From: Moesziomyces globuligerus
Taxonomy: Eukaryota > Basidiomycota > Ustilaginomycetes > Ustilaginales > Ustilaginaceae
Length of the DNA: 64,000 nt
NCBI GenBank assembly: GCA_030849465.1
Contig: JARVLF010000009.1
Span: forward strand, 388,907-452,906
Direction: 5' to 3'
Below, one piece after another: positions 40,420 through 51,028 of this stretch (its first letter is position 1; every line of letters starts with the position of its first letter). The notes under the pieces were generated by a model. The model searched no databases, had not been told where the DNA came from, and saw only the letters and a program-made list of their open reading frames with translations. The translations under genes were made by a program, and so were the position numbers.

Positions 40420-41366
40420 GATGCAAAATGCTCCGCAGAAGGGAGGGGTCGAGTTCGTCCGAACGGGCGCCAGTGCCTCCTCTGCCGTGTGCTCGCTCTC
40501 AGACCGCTCCTTCTTATACAGATGCAGTGACACATGTTAGCAAGCGAGTCTGGCCCTCAGAGTAACATAAGTCTCTCGGAATCCACTCGGATCTGCCCCA
40601 TAGTGCCAAGATGCCCCGCGACGTTTGGTCGGGTTGCGCAACGCAAGCTTTGCTTTCACCCATCGTGGCGCTCGAGTGCAGGTTCATAGGCTCGTGCACG
40701 CGCTCGACATCGAACACCACCTCATCTCGCCATGCCTTCCGATGCCCCATCCGAGCCTCGATCCTAATAAGCTCGGGCGCTGAAGCGAACGCCAGTCAGC
40801 TCAATATCGATCTTCACATCCCTCCTCTCCATTTGCAAGCACGTACCGCCGCGTTTCATCTGTAGCAGCTAGCTGGTCCCTTGCACGCTCTCCCCATCGA
40901 TCGACGGGTGCCACGTCTTCGCCCTCATCAGACCATGGTGCTTTCAAAGCAGCCCTGTACACTGCCAGCCTGGATCACAAAGCCACTACAATCACCTCGG
41001 GCGTCCAGAGCATCGTTATTCCTGGTCGATGGGTCGTCAAGACAGATAGTGAATATGTATGCAGACCGTCCCCCGCCGTGCAATTGAGCTTCGTTAGCGT
41101 AGTTGGATTATCCGTCCCTGCCGGTCCGGACCGTCTGAGAAACTGCAGCAAATTGCAGCACAATCCGGACCACACACGCGAATTTTCCCCGCCAAATCAG
41201 TTCCAAATTTGAGAGTTATTGGTTGCGTAACTGATGTTATTTGGAGCCTAACACTCCAATAACTTGAGTTATTCTACCTCCACATTTTAGAGCCCACATT
41301 TAAGGGTCTCATTTGATGCACGTTGTACAGCCCACTTTGTTGGTGTTGGTGTGTGTCGGTGCTTTC
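40420..41366. other. Intergenic region up to the Crypton
   Basis: Contains the cutinase promoter (TATAAG on the minus strand at 40513-40518). From 41170 the sequence becomes AT-rich and holds a hairpin: GTTATTTGGAG (41236-41246) pairs with CTCCAATAAC (41254-41263). This may mark the outer edge of the mobile element. No gene recognised. Confidence 0.4.
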
Positions 41367-44200
41367 GTCTTGCAAGTGCCATTTGACTCAGCCTCCGCAC
41401 CACCATCATCACCCATTGCACCACCGCCAATCTCACCCTTTCCAACGCGTCTAGCCATCAAACAACAACTTCCATGCCAGCCCAGCGCCCTAGCCACCCG
41501 CGCAAGCGCGTGGCAAGCACTCCATACGCGCCGGAGGCCACACCAGCTCCTGCATCCGCATCCGCTCATCAAGCGCCGCAGCAGAGTTTCGGACTTCCTT
41601 TACGACAACCCGGCGCTTCCTTGGCCGGGTCTCTGCAGCTCATCCAAGATCAACACGATGTGATACGTCCCACCAACACAAGAAAGGCGTACGATCGAAG
41701 GAAGCAAGAGTGGTACGACTGGTGCGATCGCCAGACTGACTATGAGTTTAGAGCACCGCTCACGTAAGTGCACTTTCATACGAGACAATCCTCAACGACA
41801 TGACTACTGACAAAGTGCTGCTTTTCATCGCAATACAGGTATACGGTCACTCAAGCAAAGCTCGCGTTTTTCCTTCAGGACTACGTCCTGACGAAGAAGA
41901 AGACGCAGCACCAACGAAAGCCACCACGGTCCAGCAAGAGTGGCACTCCGTTGCCCATTGTGTCGCTTCCCCCTTCCTCAACACCGCCACCGACGCCATC
42001 GCCATCCACCGACACCGCGCTATCGCCGGCCAGCGCGATCCCCGTTCCCTCCCAACCAAGTCTGCCGACCCCACCACCTTCGTCCATCATCAGCAATGCA
42101 TCTTCTTCCGTGCTCACGCCTGCCATCGCATCAAGCTCGCGTGTGACGATTGATCCCGCCACTGAGTGCGATGAAAACGCAGATGGGCTGGACGACACTG
42201 CGAACGATGGCACTGCGGATGGTCTCGGCACTGCGGATGGGCTTGGTCCGTCATCGATCAACCTTTACATTGCCGCAGTCGTCGATCTATGGAAGACCCA
42301 GTGCCACCAGGGGATCAACAATCACCCCAATCCGCGCGGTGGCCCGGTTGCAACCCTGACGCAGACACTGCGTCTGCAGCAAGCCAAGAAGCACAAGGAG
42401 ACGTATGTGGATCGCGGAAAAGGCACGCTGCTTGATGGCATCTCGCATGCCGATCAACTCATCAAACTGGCGAACGACGGATTCGAGCGCGCCACCTTCG
42501 AGGGTATCCGGGATCGATTGATGATGCTGATGTCGCACTTTGCCCTTCTTCGTGGCGACAATGCCCGGAAACTGGAGCTGGCGGATCTGCACACGATCGT
42601 CCTGGATAGCGACAGCACACACTCTCGGTGCTTGGCGCTCATCGCAACTCTCAGGAATGGCAAGACGAACCAAGGAGGACGGCTGGAGATGGCTGGCATG
42701 CTTCGCAACAAGAATGTCGAGTTCTGTCCGATTGGCGGGCTGGCATTCCTGCTCTTCTGTCGCTTCCATCTGGGTGCCCCGCCACTTCTCGACAAGAGCA
42801 AGAGCATCGAGGAGCAATTCCCGGACTTCACGTCCAACGAAACCTGGTACGACATCAAGCTCTTTCCTTCTATCAACCAAAGCGCAGCCGATCCCATCTC
42901 ATACGAGGCGCAGGCCAAGGCCTTTCGATCGGCGTTTGTGCGTCAAGGTATTGAGACGTCCAAGGTGACGCACTTGATGCGCTCGACAGGCGCCAGGATG
43001 GCCGAGCTTGGAGGCGCAAACGTGGACGATATCCGGCGTTCGGGTCGATGGGAGCAGAGTGCAGTGGCAAACTGCTATCTCACTCAGCTTCCTCGACAGA
43101 CAATGCGAACACTAGCCGGCTTTTCAGCAGAAGGAGGCGACTTTTGGATAGCTCGCGACGTGCCGGTGCCAGAGTCTCTGCTAGATGCGATCTTCCCCCT
43201 TGCCACCGTCAAGCTCAACGAGGAAAAGGCCAAGGCAACGGAGCAGAACAAGAGCGGCAACATGGCCGCAATTGGCTTCCTCGAGCTGCTGGTGGAGCTT
43301 CGCCCCATCCTCATACAGGATGCCGTCTTCATTCGACAGAAGTTCCCTCAACACTTTCTCTTCAAGCACGTCGTCTTCCAGTCCAAGGCATTCAACGATT
43401 TCGCCAACCGCCTCCTGACCAGCACCTCACAGCAAGTTGACCCGGTCGAGAAGACGCTCAAGCTTGTGGTCCCTCACATCGCGTCCATTCTGACTGCACA
43501 GATGTCGTCCATCAAGCAGGAACTCAAGATCACTGCCGCTGCGGGCAAGGAGGATTCGGCAGCAATCCAAGAGACGGTCAGTAGGGAATCGCTAGCTACA
43601 CGTAGAGTGCTTCGGGCGATGGCGAACGGCTACGTGAACATGGGGCAGTCGGCCAATGAGGCCATAGATTCCGCATCGCAACCCTCAACGTCGTCAAGTT
43701 CGGAAGGCCCTCGCACTCCACCCACATCGGTGTCATCGGTGCCGTCTCTGCCCACCAGCACATCTGGTTCTGAGGGCTACAAGTACATTGCTCCGGACCG
43801 CAAGATCAAGACGGTTTCAATGCTGTGGCAGGAGTATAGCGAAGGCATCGAAGATCGGCCGTCGCTCAAGTCGGTGTACGAGCATCCGCTGCACAAGTGG
43901 GAAGGCCACAGTGACAGTGATCGCAGGTTCTTCCAGCGTCGTCTGGGCATCCTTCAGGAGATACAGCGCCGCGCAGAGGCGCAGAACATGTCGCCCACCG
44001 CCGTTGCCGCCCAACTCGACACCTTCATGTTATCGCTTCCCAACCAGTCGCTCTACAGTCTTCAAGAGGCCATCAAGAAAAAGAGTCTTCCTCAGGCTCT
44101 GCCCACCACCGTTGACATCGACTATGACCTCGTGCCGATAGCCATGGAGATTCTGGCCGAGAGCTTGGAACAGAGCATGGGACAACGCTCCGCCGAGTAA
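41367..44200 (+). mobile_element. Crypton-type DNA transposon, full-length copy
   Basis: Boundaries are approximate. The left limit is where similarity to the second, decayed copy (from ~44392) begins. The right limit is the end of the recombinase gene, because copy 2 is already diverged there. Cryptons move by a tyrosine recombinase and lack terminal inverted repeats, so the ends cannot be fixed from one copy. It carries one two-exon gene with no stop or frameshift. Confidence 0.75.
41474..44200 (+). CDS. Crypton tyrosine recombinase with GCR1-like DNA-binding domain
   Basis: Exons 41474-41763 and 41839-44200 flank a 75-bp GT-AG intron (gtaagt...atacag), giving 883 residues. Exon 1 and the start of exon 2 form an N-terminal helical part (YTVTQAKLAFFLQDYVL across the junction). 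A Pro/Ser-rich linker follows. The catalytic domain has Arg I in LLRGDNARKLELADL (codon 42551), a candidate Lys in LRNGKTNQGG, the HxxR motif HLMRSTGARMAELGG (codons 42971 and 42980), the W of RRSGRWEQSAV, and the nucleophile Tyr in NCYL (codon 43076). The C-terminal block KTVSMLWQEYSEGIEDRPSL...WEGHSDSDRRFFQRR is the GCR1_C-type DNA-binding domain typical of fungal Cryptons. All catalytic residues are present, so it may be active. Confidence 0.85.
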
Positions 44201-44391
44201 GACTTCTAGCAATTCATTACGGTTACATCACACTCTGAATGCCACGCGTTCCAATGAAGCATTGTCTGTGTTGCTGTACTGCCTGTATTGTTGATCATGA
44301 CGACGATGGTGAACGGTCTTGTCTTACCTGTTGAAGGTGTATACAGAGGCGCATACGCGTCCGTGCGCGTGGCTGAGTTACAAAGGGACGT

Positions 44392-46600
44392 TTTCGAAGT
44401 GCCATTGGTCTCATCCTCCACACTACCATCATCACCCATTGCACCACCGCCAATCTCACCCTTTCCAACGCGTCTAGCCATCGAACAACAACTTCCATGC
44501 CAGCCCAGCGCCCTAGCCACCCGCGCAAGCGCGTGGCAAGCACTCCATACGCGCCGGAGGCCACACCAGCTCCTGCATCCGCATCCGCTCATCGAGCGCC
44601 GCAGCAGAGTTTCGGACTTCCTTTACGACAACCCGGCGCTTCCTTGGCCGGGTCTCTCCAGTTCGTTCAAGATCAACACGATGTGATACGTCCCACCAAC
44701 ACAAGAAAGCCTTACAATCGGATGAAGCAAGAGTGGCACGATACTCCACCCAACCCGTAAGTACTTGTGGCACCCAGATGCTTTGCGAGATCATGACTAA
44801 CAACCTTGTCAATGCACTCTCTACCTGCGCCATCATACTGTCTCACGGAGCAAACACGGTCATGCGATCGATCTCTTCCAATTTTTGGTCAGGACTGCGT
44901 CGTGAAGAAGAGAAACTCCCAGCACCAACGAAAGCCACCACGGTCCAGCAAGAGTGGCACTCCGTTGCCCATTGTGTCGCTTCCCCCTTCCTCAACACCG
45001 CCACCGACGCCATCGCCATCCACCGACACCGCGCTATCGCCGGCCAGCGCGATCCCTGTTCCCTCCCAACCAAGTCTGCCGACCCCACCACCTTCGTCCA
45101 CCATCAGCAATGCGTCTTCTTCCGCGCTCACGCCTGCCATCGCATCAAGCTCGCGTGTGACGACTGATCTAGCCCTCGAGGGCGTCGAAAACGCAGATGG
45201 GCTGGACGACACTGCGAACGATTGCGCTGCGGATGGTCTCGGCACTGCGGATGGGCTTGTCCTGTCATCGATCAACCTTTACATTGCCGCAGTCGTCGAT
45301 CTATGGAAGACCCAGTGCCACCAGGGGATCAACAATCACCCCAATCCGCGCAGTGGCCCGGTTGCAACCCTGACGCAGACACTGCGTCTGCAGCAAGCCA
45401 AGAAGCACAAGGAAACGTACGTGGATTGTGGAAAAGGCACGCTGCTCGACGGCATCTTGCATGCCGACCAACTCATCAAACCGGCGAACGAAGGACTCGA
45501 GTGCAAGCACGACAGCATCCGCCAGCGAAGGATGTTCTTGCCATCACGCCATCACGCCCGCTGGGCAAAGCCCTTACTTGCTGAGCTTGCGCTTGCTCGT
45601 CTGCACACAAGGGTCCTCGTTCTCGATAGCAACCAGCAACTCTTCCTTGATAGCGACAAACGACAATATGGACTCGGTACCCAACATTCTTGACGCCTGC
45701 AGCTCTCTTCTCTTCTTGGTTGGTAAGTACACACACGCCACGACAAGACTTTTTCTTAAGGATCACGATACTCTCACTGGACAACGTCGACTTCCTTCGA
45801 ACAAGAGCAAGAGCATCGAGGAGCAGTTCCCGGACTTCACGTCCAACAAAACCTGGTACGACATCAAGCTTTTTCCTTCTATCAACCAAAGCGCAGCCAA
45901 TCCCATCTCATACGAGGCGCAGGGCAAGGCCTTCCGACTGGCATCACAGCATCATTTCCGTTCAAGGCGACCTCCACCTCCGCCTGATTCGTTGGACCTC
46001 CGCCTGACTCGTTGGGTTTGCGCTGCTGCTGCGATGATGATCACGATGTGCGGACTTACTGTCCACCATCCGTTCTGAGCAAGCGCTAGCACACCTGACG
46101 CCTTCGCTTGGTTGCGGGCGATAGTCAGCTTTTCAGACGATGGACACGACTTTTGGCCTGCTCTCAACGTGCCAGTGCCCGAGTCTCTGCTAGATGCGAT
46201 CTTCCCCCTTGCCACCGTCAAGCTCAACGAGGAAAAGGCCAAGGCAACGGAGCAGAACAAGAGCGGCAACATGGCCGCAATTGGCTTCCTCGAGCTGCTG
46301 GTGGAGCTTCGCCCCATCCCCATACAGGATGCCGTCTTCATTCGACAGAAGTTCCCTCAACACTTTCTCTTCAAGCACGTCGTCTTCCAGTCCAAGGCAT
46401 TCAACGATCTCGCCAACCGCCTCCTGACCAGCACTTCACAGCAAGTCAACTCGAACGAGAAGACGCTCAAGCTTGTGGTCCCTCACATCGCGTCCATTCA
46501 AGCTTGTGGTCCCTCACATCGCGTCCATTCTGAATCGGTTGGGCAAAGGACGGATCGACTTGAAGACACTGTGTCCATTGTGGTGACTATGCGGTAAGTG
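44392..46600 (+). pseudogene. Decayed second Crypton copy lacking the catalytic segments
   Basis: Blocks highly similar to the full copy occur in the same order: 44392-44741 (exon 1), 44891-45500 (linker and start of the catalytic domain), about 45802-45940, and about 46126-46498. Between them, segments equivalent to 42486-42790 (Arg I and Lys), 42931-43117 (HxxR, W, Tyr) and everything after 43492 (DNA-binding domain) are replaced by unrelated sequence or absent. Exon 1 is followed by a new gtaagt donor (44757), but the frames do not join to the next block. A perfect 31-bp tandem duplication lies at 46468-46529. It cannot encode a working recombinase. Confidence 0.8.
46468..46529. repeat. 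Perfect 31-bp tandem duplication in Crypton copy 2
   Basis: The 31-bp unit starting caagcttgtggtccc occurs at 46468-46498 and again, unchanged, at 46499-46529. The full copy has the unit only once. Confidence 0.9.
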
Positions 46601-47436
46601 CGAGAACATACAGGCTGGCTCGAGAACACACTCTGGGCGATGAAGACACGCACGACACTTTTTTCTGGGCAGCACAACGAGTTCAGAGGCTTGTGACGCT
46701 CAGTGCGCATGTCCCACAATGTCTTCCTACGCCCAGGCTGCCCGTCTCTAGCGCGCGGAAGGTATCCTTTGCATGATGATATACAACACTACGAACGTCG
46801 AGCGAGCGCGAGCGCAGCTTGACGTTATACACATAACACATCTGAGCAAGGATGCCTTCTTTGCGCTTTGGACTTCTCTTTCATGTAGTTCATTCGTAAT
46901 ACATACATCGCTTGTAGGTCTTTGGTCTTTGGAGTGCGCAGTGTGGCTGCAATGAGCGCAATGAGCGCGAGCACGAGCAGTCAGCATGAGCATGTATGTA
47001 TCAAGGAGAGTGTTCATCGCGATCAGGTCTAACAACCAACACCACCGCGACGTTACCAAACTCACCAGTTTTTTCCACTGGGGTCCATGATCCGGACCTC
47101 CATTCGAGCGCGTCGAATAACAATTGATTATCGCATCCGTCTAATACGGCATGCCTCAGCGAGTCTGAGTTATTTATTCTGGATAAACGGAAGGTCACTG
47201 GTTCGAGCCCAGTACGGAGCATTTCTTTTTGTTTTTTTTTCAATTTCGAAGCCTTGATCTTTTTTGCTGGCAGGAGTTCGGCCACTCGACAAGGTTTGCA
47301 CGGAGCACGGAGCAATGAAGTGAGGTCAAGACAAAGTCTGGAGTTCATTCGCGTATGGGACCACGTGTTCCGCAGGAGAAGATCACAAATCAGGACAGGG
47401 AATAATCGGATGCGAGGCGTAACGTACAATCGCGAG
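46601..47436. other. Intergenic region with a tRNA-like segment
   Basis: No protein gene is supported. The only notable item is the tRNA-like sequence ending at 47221. A T-run (47228-47240) follows it directly. Confidence 0.4.
47118..47221 (+). pseudogene. tRNA-like sequence, probably a tRNA relic
   Basis: The 3' half looks like a real tRNA: T-arm ACTGG-TTCGAGC-CCAGT (47197-47213), then ACGGAGC and A73-like A, then a run of T. A possible anticodon arm, TCCGT/ACGGA with loop start CTAAT, is split by ~38 bases that could be an intron. The 5' acceptor strand expected to pair with ACGGAGC (GCTCCGT) and a good D-arm are missing. A decayed or unusual intron-containing tRNA is the best reading; the 5' limit is approximate. 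Confidence 0.35.
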
Positions 47437-48627
47437 CTATGTTGCTGGGCTTGGGTGACCGTCGGACGAGGGTGGCTTGTACTGGAATTGACCGCTGTTC
47501 TTCTGCACGGTCTCTCCTGCATGCGTATCCTTCGGATCCTCGAAGGGCGACTTTTTCTCCTGTGGATATTCCGTCGGCTGACCTGCTCCGATGGTGTTTC
47601 CACTTGCTTTCTCGTCTTGGCTAGGTGGCGGAGTGAGTGGTCGGCCGAACCATCCCTCACCGCTTCCCCAAGTGGCTGCGGTGTACAAAGCTATTCCGCC
47701 CAAGAATGTGAGCACGGTGACGATGCAGAGGGGGATCAAAAGGATTTTGCGCACCCTCTCCCACTTGGAGCCGGGCACGGGATCCGACAGGATGTTTCCT
47801 CCGCCCTTGGGGTGATGCTCGTTGTGGGTTGTTGGTACAGCATTGTGAGTCGCCGTCTTGGTGCTGTGAGCGTGGCTAGAGTGCGTTTTCGAAGCAGCCA
47901 GATGCTGTGTCGCCGTCGGTCTTGCTGAATGTGAGCCAGTGATAGGGTTAGCCTTGCGCGTCGACTTGGCCTGGGTCGCTTTGGCACGTGTCGACCGGGC
48001 ATGGGTCGCCTTGGCGTGGGATGTCCTGGCAGCCCGATGCGTCGTTCGAATAGGCTTGCTGGTCTTGCTCTTGCTCACGCGTACACTTGTATGACGTGTG
48101 CTAGTCGGATGTGCTGCTTTGCTGCGGGTCGCGATCTCTCGCGAATGACTTTCTGCCTTCGAGTGGCTGAGTCGTTCCGTCACCGTTCGGGCTGTGCTGG
48201 GCTCTGACGTTGGCAGCACCGTGCTCCTCACCGCTGCGGTCGTCTCGGCGGGCACTGCAGTCATAGTCACCGACTGCGATAGACTGGTAGGCTGAAAGGA
48301 CGAAGCCACTGGGACTGAAGCAGATGAAGCGGGCTCGGAGATGGTCGGCGTAATTGACGCCGAAGAAGTCGAGACTATGATCGAAGAGGGAGATGCAAGG
48401 GTACTCTGACTCGCCGCTGCTGTGGTCATGGCGGTTGACTGTGGCTGAGAGCTGGAGCTAATGGTAGTGCCCGTGCTGACATCTGAGCCGGCGGTGGTCT
48501 CACTCGAAGAAGTCGACAATAAGATACCGGATGAAGAGCTTGAGATGGGCGCGGCATTCGCCGTGACCAGCAAGCACACGAATAGGCTCGCCAGCCACGA
48601 TGCCCATTGCGACCTCCTGACTTCCAT
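47437..48627 (-). CDS. Mucin-like single-pass membrane protein (sensor-like)
   Basis: A 396-residue type I membrane protein. Signal peptide: MEVRRSQWASWLASLFVCLL, cleaved near A28. A ~170-residue Ser/Thr-rich ectodomain follows, probably heavily O-mannosylated. Next comes a Lys/Arg/His/Thr-rich stretch with repeated HAKATHARSTRAKATQAKST-like units. One membrane helix lies at ~294-316 (ILLIPLCIVTVLTFLGGIAL). The cytosolic tail is short and Pro/Lys-rich. The architecture resembles fungal cell-wall stress sensors (Mid2/Wsc-type), but no cysteine-rich WSC domain is present, so the sensor role is inferred. An upstream in-frame ATG at 48828 would bury the signal peptide, hence the start at 48627. 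Confidence 0.7.
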   Translation of the reverse strand: MEVRRSQWASWLASLFVCLLVTANAAPISSSSSGILLSTSSSETTAGSDVSTGTTISSSSQPQSTAMTTAAASQSTLASPSSIIVSTSSASITPTISEPASSASVPVASSFQPTSLSQSVTMTAVPAETTAAVRSTVLPTSEPSTARTVTERLSHSKAESHSREIATRSKAAHPTSTRHTSVRVSKSKTSKPIRTTHRAARTSHAKATHARSTRAKATQAKSTRKANPITGSHSARPTATQHLAASKTHSSHAHSTKTATHNAVPTTHNEHHPKGGGNILSDPVPGSKWERVRKILLIPLCIVTVLTFLGGIALYTAATWGSGEGWFGRPLTPPPSQDEKASGNTIGAGQPTEYPQEKKSPFEDPKDTHAGETVQKNSGQFQYKPPSSDGHPSPAT

Positions 48628-49144
48628 ATTTCGAGTTCGAGAGCAAGCCGAACAAACCCTTCTTGCTGCGATTCGATGCTTTGTACAGAGCAGTGAGGTA
48701 TGAGATGCGATGGTGGTGGGGTGAAGAAGACAGCGACGAAGATCCAGACACTTGGAAACGAAGGAAGGGGCGGGGATCAGAAACAAGCGTACACTAGGAA
48801 GACTAGCTCCTGTCTTGCCGGCGGTCATGGGAGGCTCGTGCTTCTCTTCTCACAAGGGCTGCGCCGTTTGCAAGGGTTCGCGCCGTCGTTCGCCTCAATC
48901 TAGCGCCAAGTCTTGCGCTGCTTCGGACGTGGCGGAACGACGTCACGTCAGACAGCGCCACGCGAACGCGAGGTCCGCATTTTGTCTCCCCACACTTTTC
49001 GCCTCCTTTTTCCCTTCATGCTTTTTTCCAGCTCCGCCCAGTGAGGCGAACCGACGCGCGAGCCTTGGAGCGAACCCTTCCTGCATCCCTACACGTTTCC
49101 CTCGTACTTTCCATACATGAGACTCTTAGCAGACATGCTTCACT
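48628..49144. other. Intergenic region upstream of the mucin-like gene and the 5S gene
   Basis: Promoter of the mucin-like gene on the left; 5' flank of the 5S rRNA gene on the right. No further gene recognised. Confidence 0.4.
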
Positions 49145-49262
49145 ATCTGCGGCCATAGAACCTTGAAAGCACCGCATCCCGTCCGATCTGCGAAGTTAAG
49201 CAAGGTATCGCCTAGTCAGTACTGCGGTGGGGGACCACGCGGGAATCCTAGGTGCTGCAGTT
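49145..49262 (+). rRNA. 5S ribosomal RNA
   Basis: About 118 bases matching eukaryotic 5S rRNA. The conserved internal control region GCATCCCGTCCGATCTGCGA and AAGTTAAGCA, then TAGTCAGTACTGCGGTGGGG and GACCACGCGGGAATCCTAGG, are all present. The ends pair (CTGC at 49147-49150 with GCAG at 49257-49260). A pyrimidine-rich stretch and a run of T (about 49292-49297) follow, as expected for RNA polymerase III termination. Only one copy is present, so it is a dispersed 5S gene outside an rDNA array. Confidence 0.93.
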
Positions 49263-49495
49263 CCTTTCCTTTTGCTTTTGCTTTTGCTTTTGCTTTTTTG
49301 GAATTTCTCTTTGTCGAGGATGTGGCACGTTCAAACTGGGCTCTTTTCAATGGGTGCTTCAGTTAACGACAGATACAAATTTTGCAGAGCAGTGAATCTA
49401 TTGACGATGACGCGGGGAACTCTATTTGTACAGGAAGATACTTGAGACTATAGACAGAATGAGGACGATGCAAGGAGAAGTGACGCAGGAAGGTT

Positions 49496-51028
49496 TTACT
49501 TTGTGTAGTAGATGACCTTAGCGCGGGAGAGCCTTTCGAGCACAGCGAGCTCGCTGGCGATGGGCTTCTGGGCAACGACGACGGCATCAAAGAGCTGGTC
49601 GAAGCGCTCAGCATCGCGGAAATCGGCAGGGCTCACCTTTGACCATCGGTCGGAGGTGACATAGTCGTCGACGTAGCTGACTTCGACGTCGAGCTCGGTG
49701 AGCTTGTCGGCGAGAGTGACGGTGGGTGCGTAGGCAAGACTGGCCTCACCGCGCTTGAAGCCCATACCAACGATGGCCACAGTCGGCTTGCCGCCCTTCG
49801 CCGAAGTGGCGCGGATCTGAGCGGCGATTTGAGCGACCTCGATGGCCTTCTCCACGGGACGCTGCTGGTTGGCGAGCGCAGCAGAGCGAAGGAGTGGCAG
49901 ATCGCAGTTGGCGAAGAGGTAGAAGGGGTTGACGGGAATGCAGTGACCTCCTGCTCCGAGCGAGGGCGTGTAAGGCATGAAGCCGAACGGCTTTGTCGCA
50001 GAGGCGTTGACGACCTCGTGGACATCGACGCCGTGCTTGGCACAAGCATCGGCGATCTCGTTGACGTAGGCGATGTTGACAAGACGCTGGCAGTTCTCGT
50101 AGAGCTTGGTGAACTCGGCGACCTCGGGCTTGGAGACAGGGACGACTGTGTTGAAGACGCGCGAGTAGAGCTCGGTGATGCGCTCGAGCGAGGCCTGGTT
50201 GAGACCCGAGACGACCTTGGGGATGTCCTCAAAGGCGGGGAAGGTGCGACCAGGGTCGACACGCTCAGGGCTGAAACCGACGTGGACGCCCTTGGCGAGC
50301 AGAGGCGAGAAGAGCTCGCGGGTCATGCCGACAGTGACCGAGGATTCCACGACGACCGTCGAGCCGGGCTGCGCGATGCGCGAGACCATGTTGAACGCGG
50401 AGCGGATGTGAGTCTGGTCGACCTTGCTCAGATCCGCGGTGAGGAGGGTGGGGACGGAAACGAGGCAGAGGTCGAACGACTTGGTCCTCTCATCAGCTTC
50501 GAGATCCGAAATGAAAGTGACGTTGGGGTTGTTGCAGTGCGTCTTGCGCAGGTACTGGCATCGGTTCTCCGATACGTCGAAGGCGACCACCTCGTACGCG
50601 GACGAGAAGCGCTCCATGAGGTGGGCACCGACGAAACCGACACCAACGACGAGGACCGTGCCGTAAGTGGAGGGCTTGTCACTCTTGATCACGGCATCGG
50701 CGGTGGCCTCTGCTCCGAAGAAAGTGAGCTTGCTCGGAGACGGGGTGGGCGAAGGAGAGAGACTGTCTTGCGATGCAGTGAGCGAAGGGCAGCGCTGCAT
50801 GGCGGTGAACTGGTAGTCGGCGAGATCTTCGGTGTCCATGTCATCTTCGTCTTCGGAGACGTCCGCCGATCGCGCAGAGGCGGTGCTTTGCGAGATCGTG
50901 GGATAGTTCGAGCCAAGAATCGGCCTCAAGAGGTGGACGGCATCAAGCGACTCCTTAGCGGGCTGCTGGACGACCACCTTGCCGGAACCCAAGGTCGGGA
51001 GAGAAGTACGTTCGGTGAACGAGGACAT
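49496..51028 (-). CDS. UDP-N-acetylhexosamine-type 6-dehydrogenase (UDP-glucose/GDP-mannose dehydrogenase family)
   Basis: This 510-residue NAD-dependent enzyme oxidises C6 of a UDP-sugar to the uronic acid. After a ~120-residue acidic, Ser-rich tail come the Rossmann motif VLVVGVGFVGAHL (GxGxxG at 129-134), the YAFDV-type strand VVAFDVSENR, the FSPERVDPGR segment (252-261), the central domain FTKLYENCQRLVNIAYVNEI, the catalytic C363 in GAGGHCIPVNPFYL, and the C-terminal UDP-binding domain. The GGHCIPVNP form resembles WecC/WbpA-type UDP-HexNAc dehydrogenases rather than UDP-glucose dehydrogenase (GGSCFxKD), so UDP-GlcNAc or UDP-ManNAc is the likelier substrate. This comes from family knowledge and is untested. 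The divergent neighbour across ~2.5 kb is a chitin-synthase-like transferase. Confidence 0.87.
   Translation of the reverse strand: MSSFTERTSLPTLGSGKVVVQQPAKESLDAVHLLRPILGSNYPTISQSTASARSADVSEDEDDMDTEDLADYQFTAMQRCPSLTASQDSLSPSPTPSPSKLTFFGAEATADAVIKSDKPSTYGTVLVVGVGFVGAHLMERFSSAYEVVAFDVSENRCQYLRKTHCNNPNVTFISDLEADERTKSFDLCLVSVPTLLTADLSKVDQTHIRSAFNMVSRIAQPGSTVVVESSVTVGMTRELFSPLLAKGVHVGFSPERVDPGRTFPAFEDIPKVVSGLNQASLERITELYSRVFNTVVPVSKPEVAEFTKLYENCQRLVNIAYVNEIADACAKHGVDVHEVVNASATKPFGFMPYTPSLGAGGHCIPVNPFYLFANCDLPLLRSAALANQQRPVEKAIEVAQIAAQIRATSAKGGKPTVAIVGMGFKRGEASLAYAPTVTLADKLTELDVEVSYVDDYVTSDRWSKVSPADFRDAERFDQLFDAVVVAQKPIASELAVLERLSRAKVIYYTK

Noticed and set aside
41313..41663. Frame with a signal-peptide-like start overlapping Crypton exon 1
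   Set aside because: Different frame from the recombinase exon, no sequence features after the hydrophobic start, and the overlap with Crypton exon 1 makes chance most likely.
47001..47660. 219-codon frame containing RTGLEPVTFRL
   Set aside because: This peptide is a known artefact of translating the complement of a tRNA T-arm; it supports a tRNA relic, not a protein.
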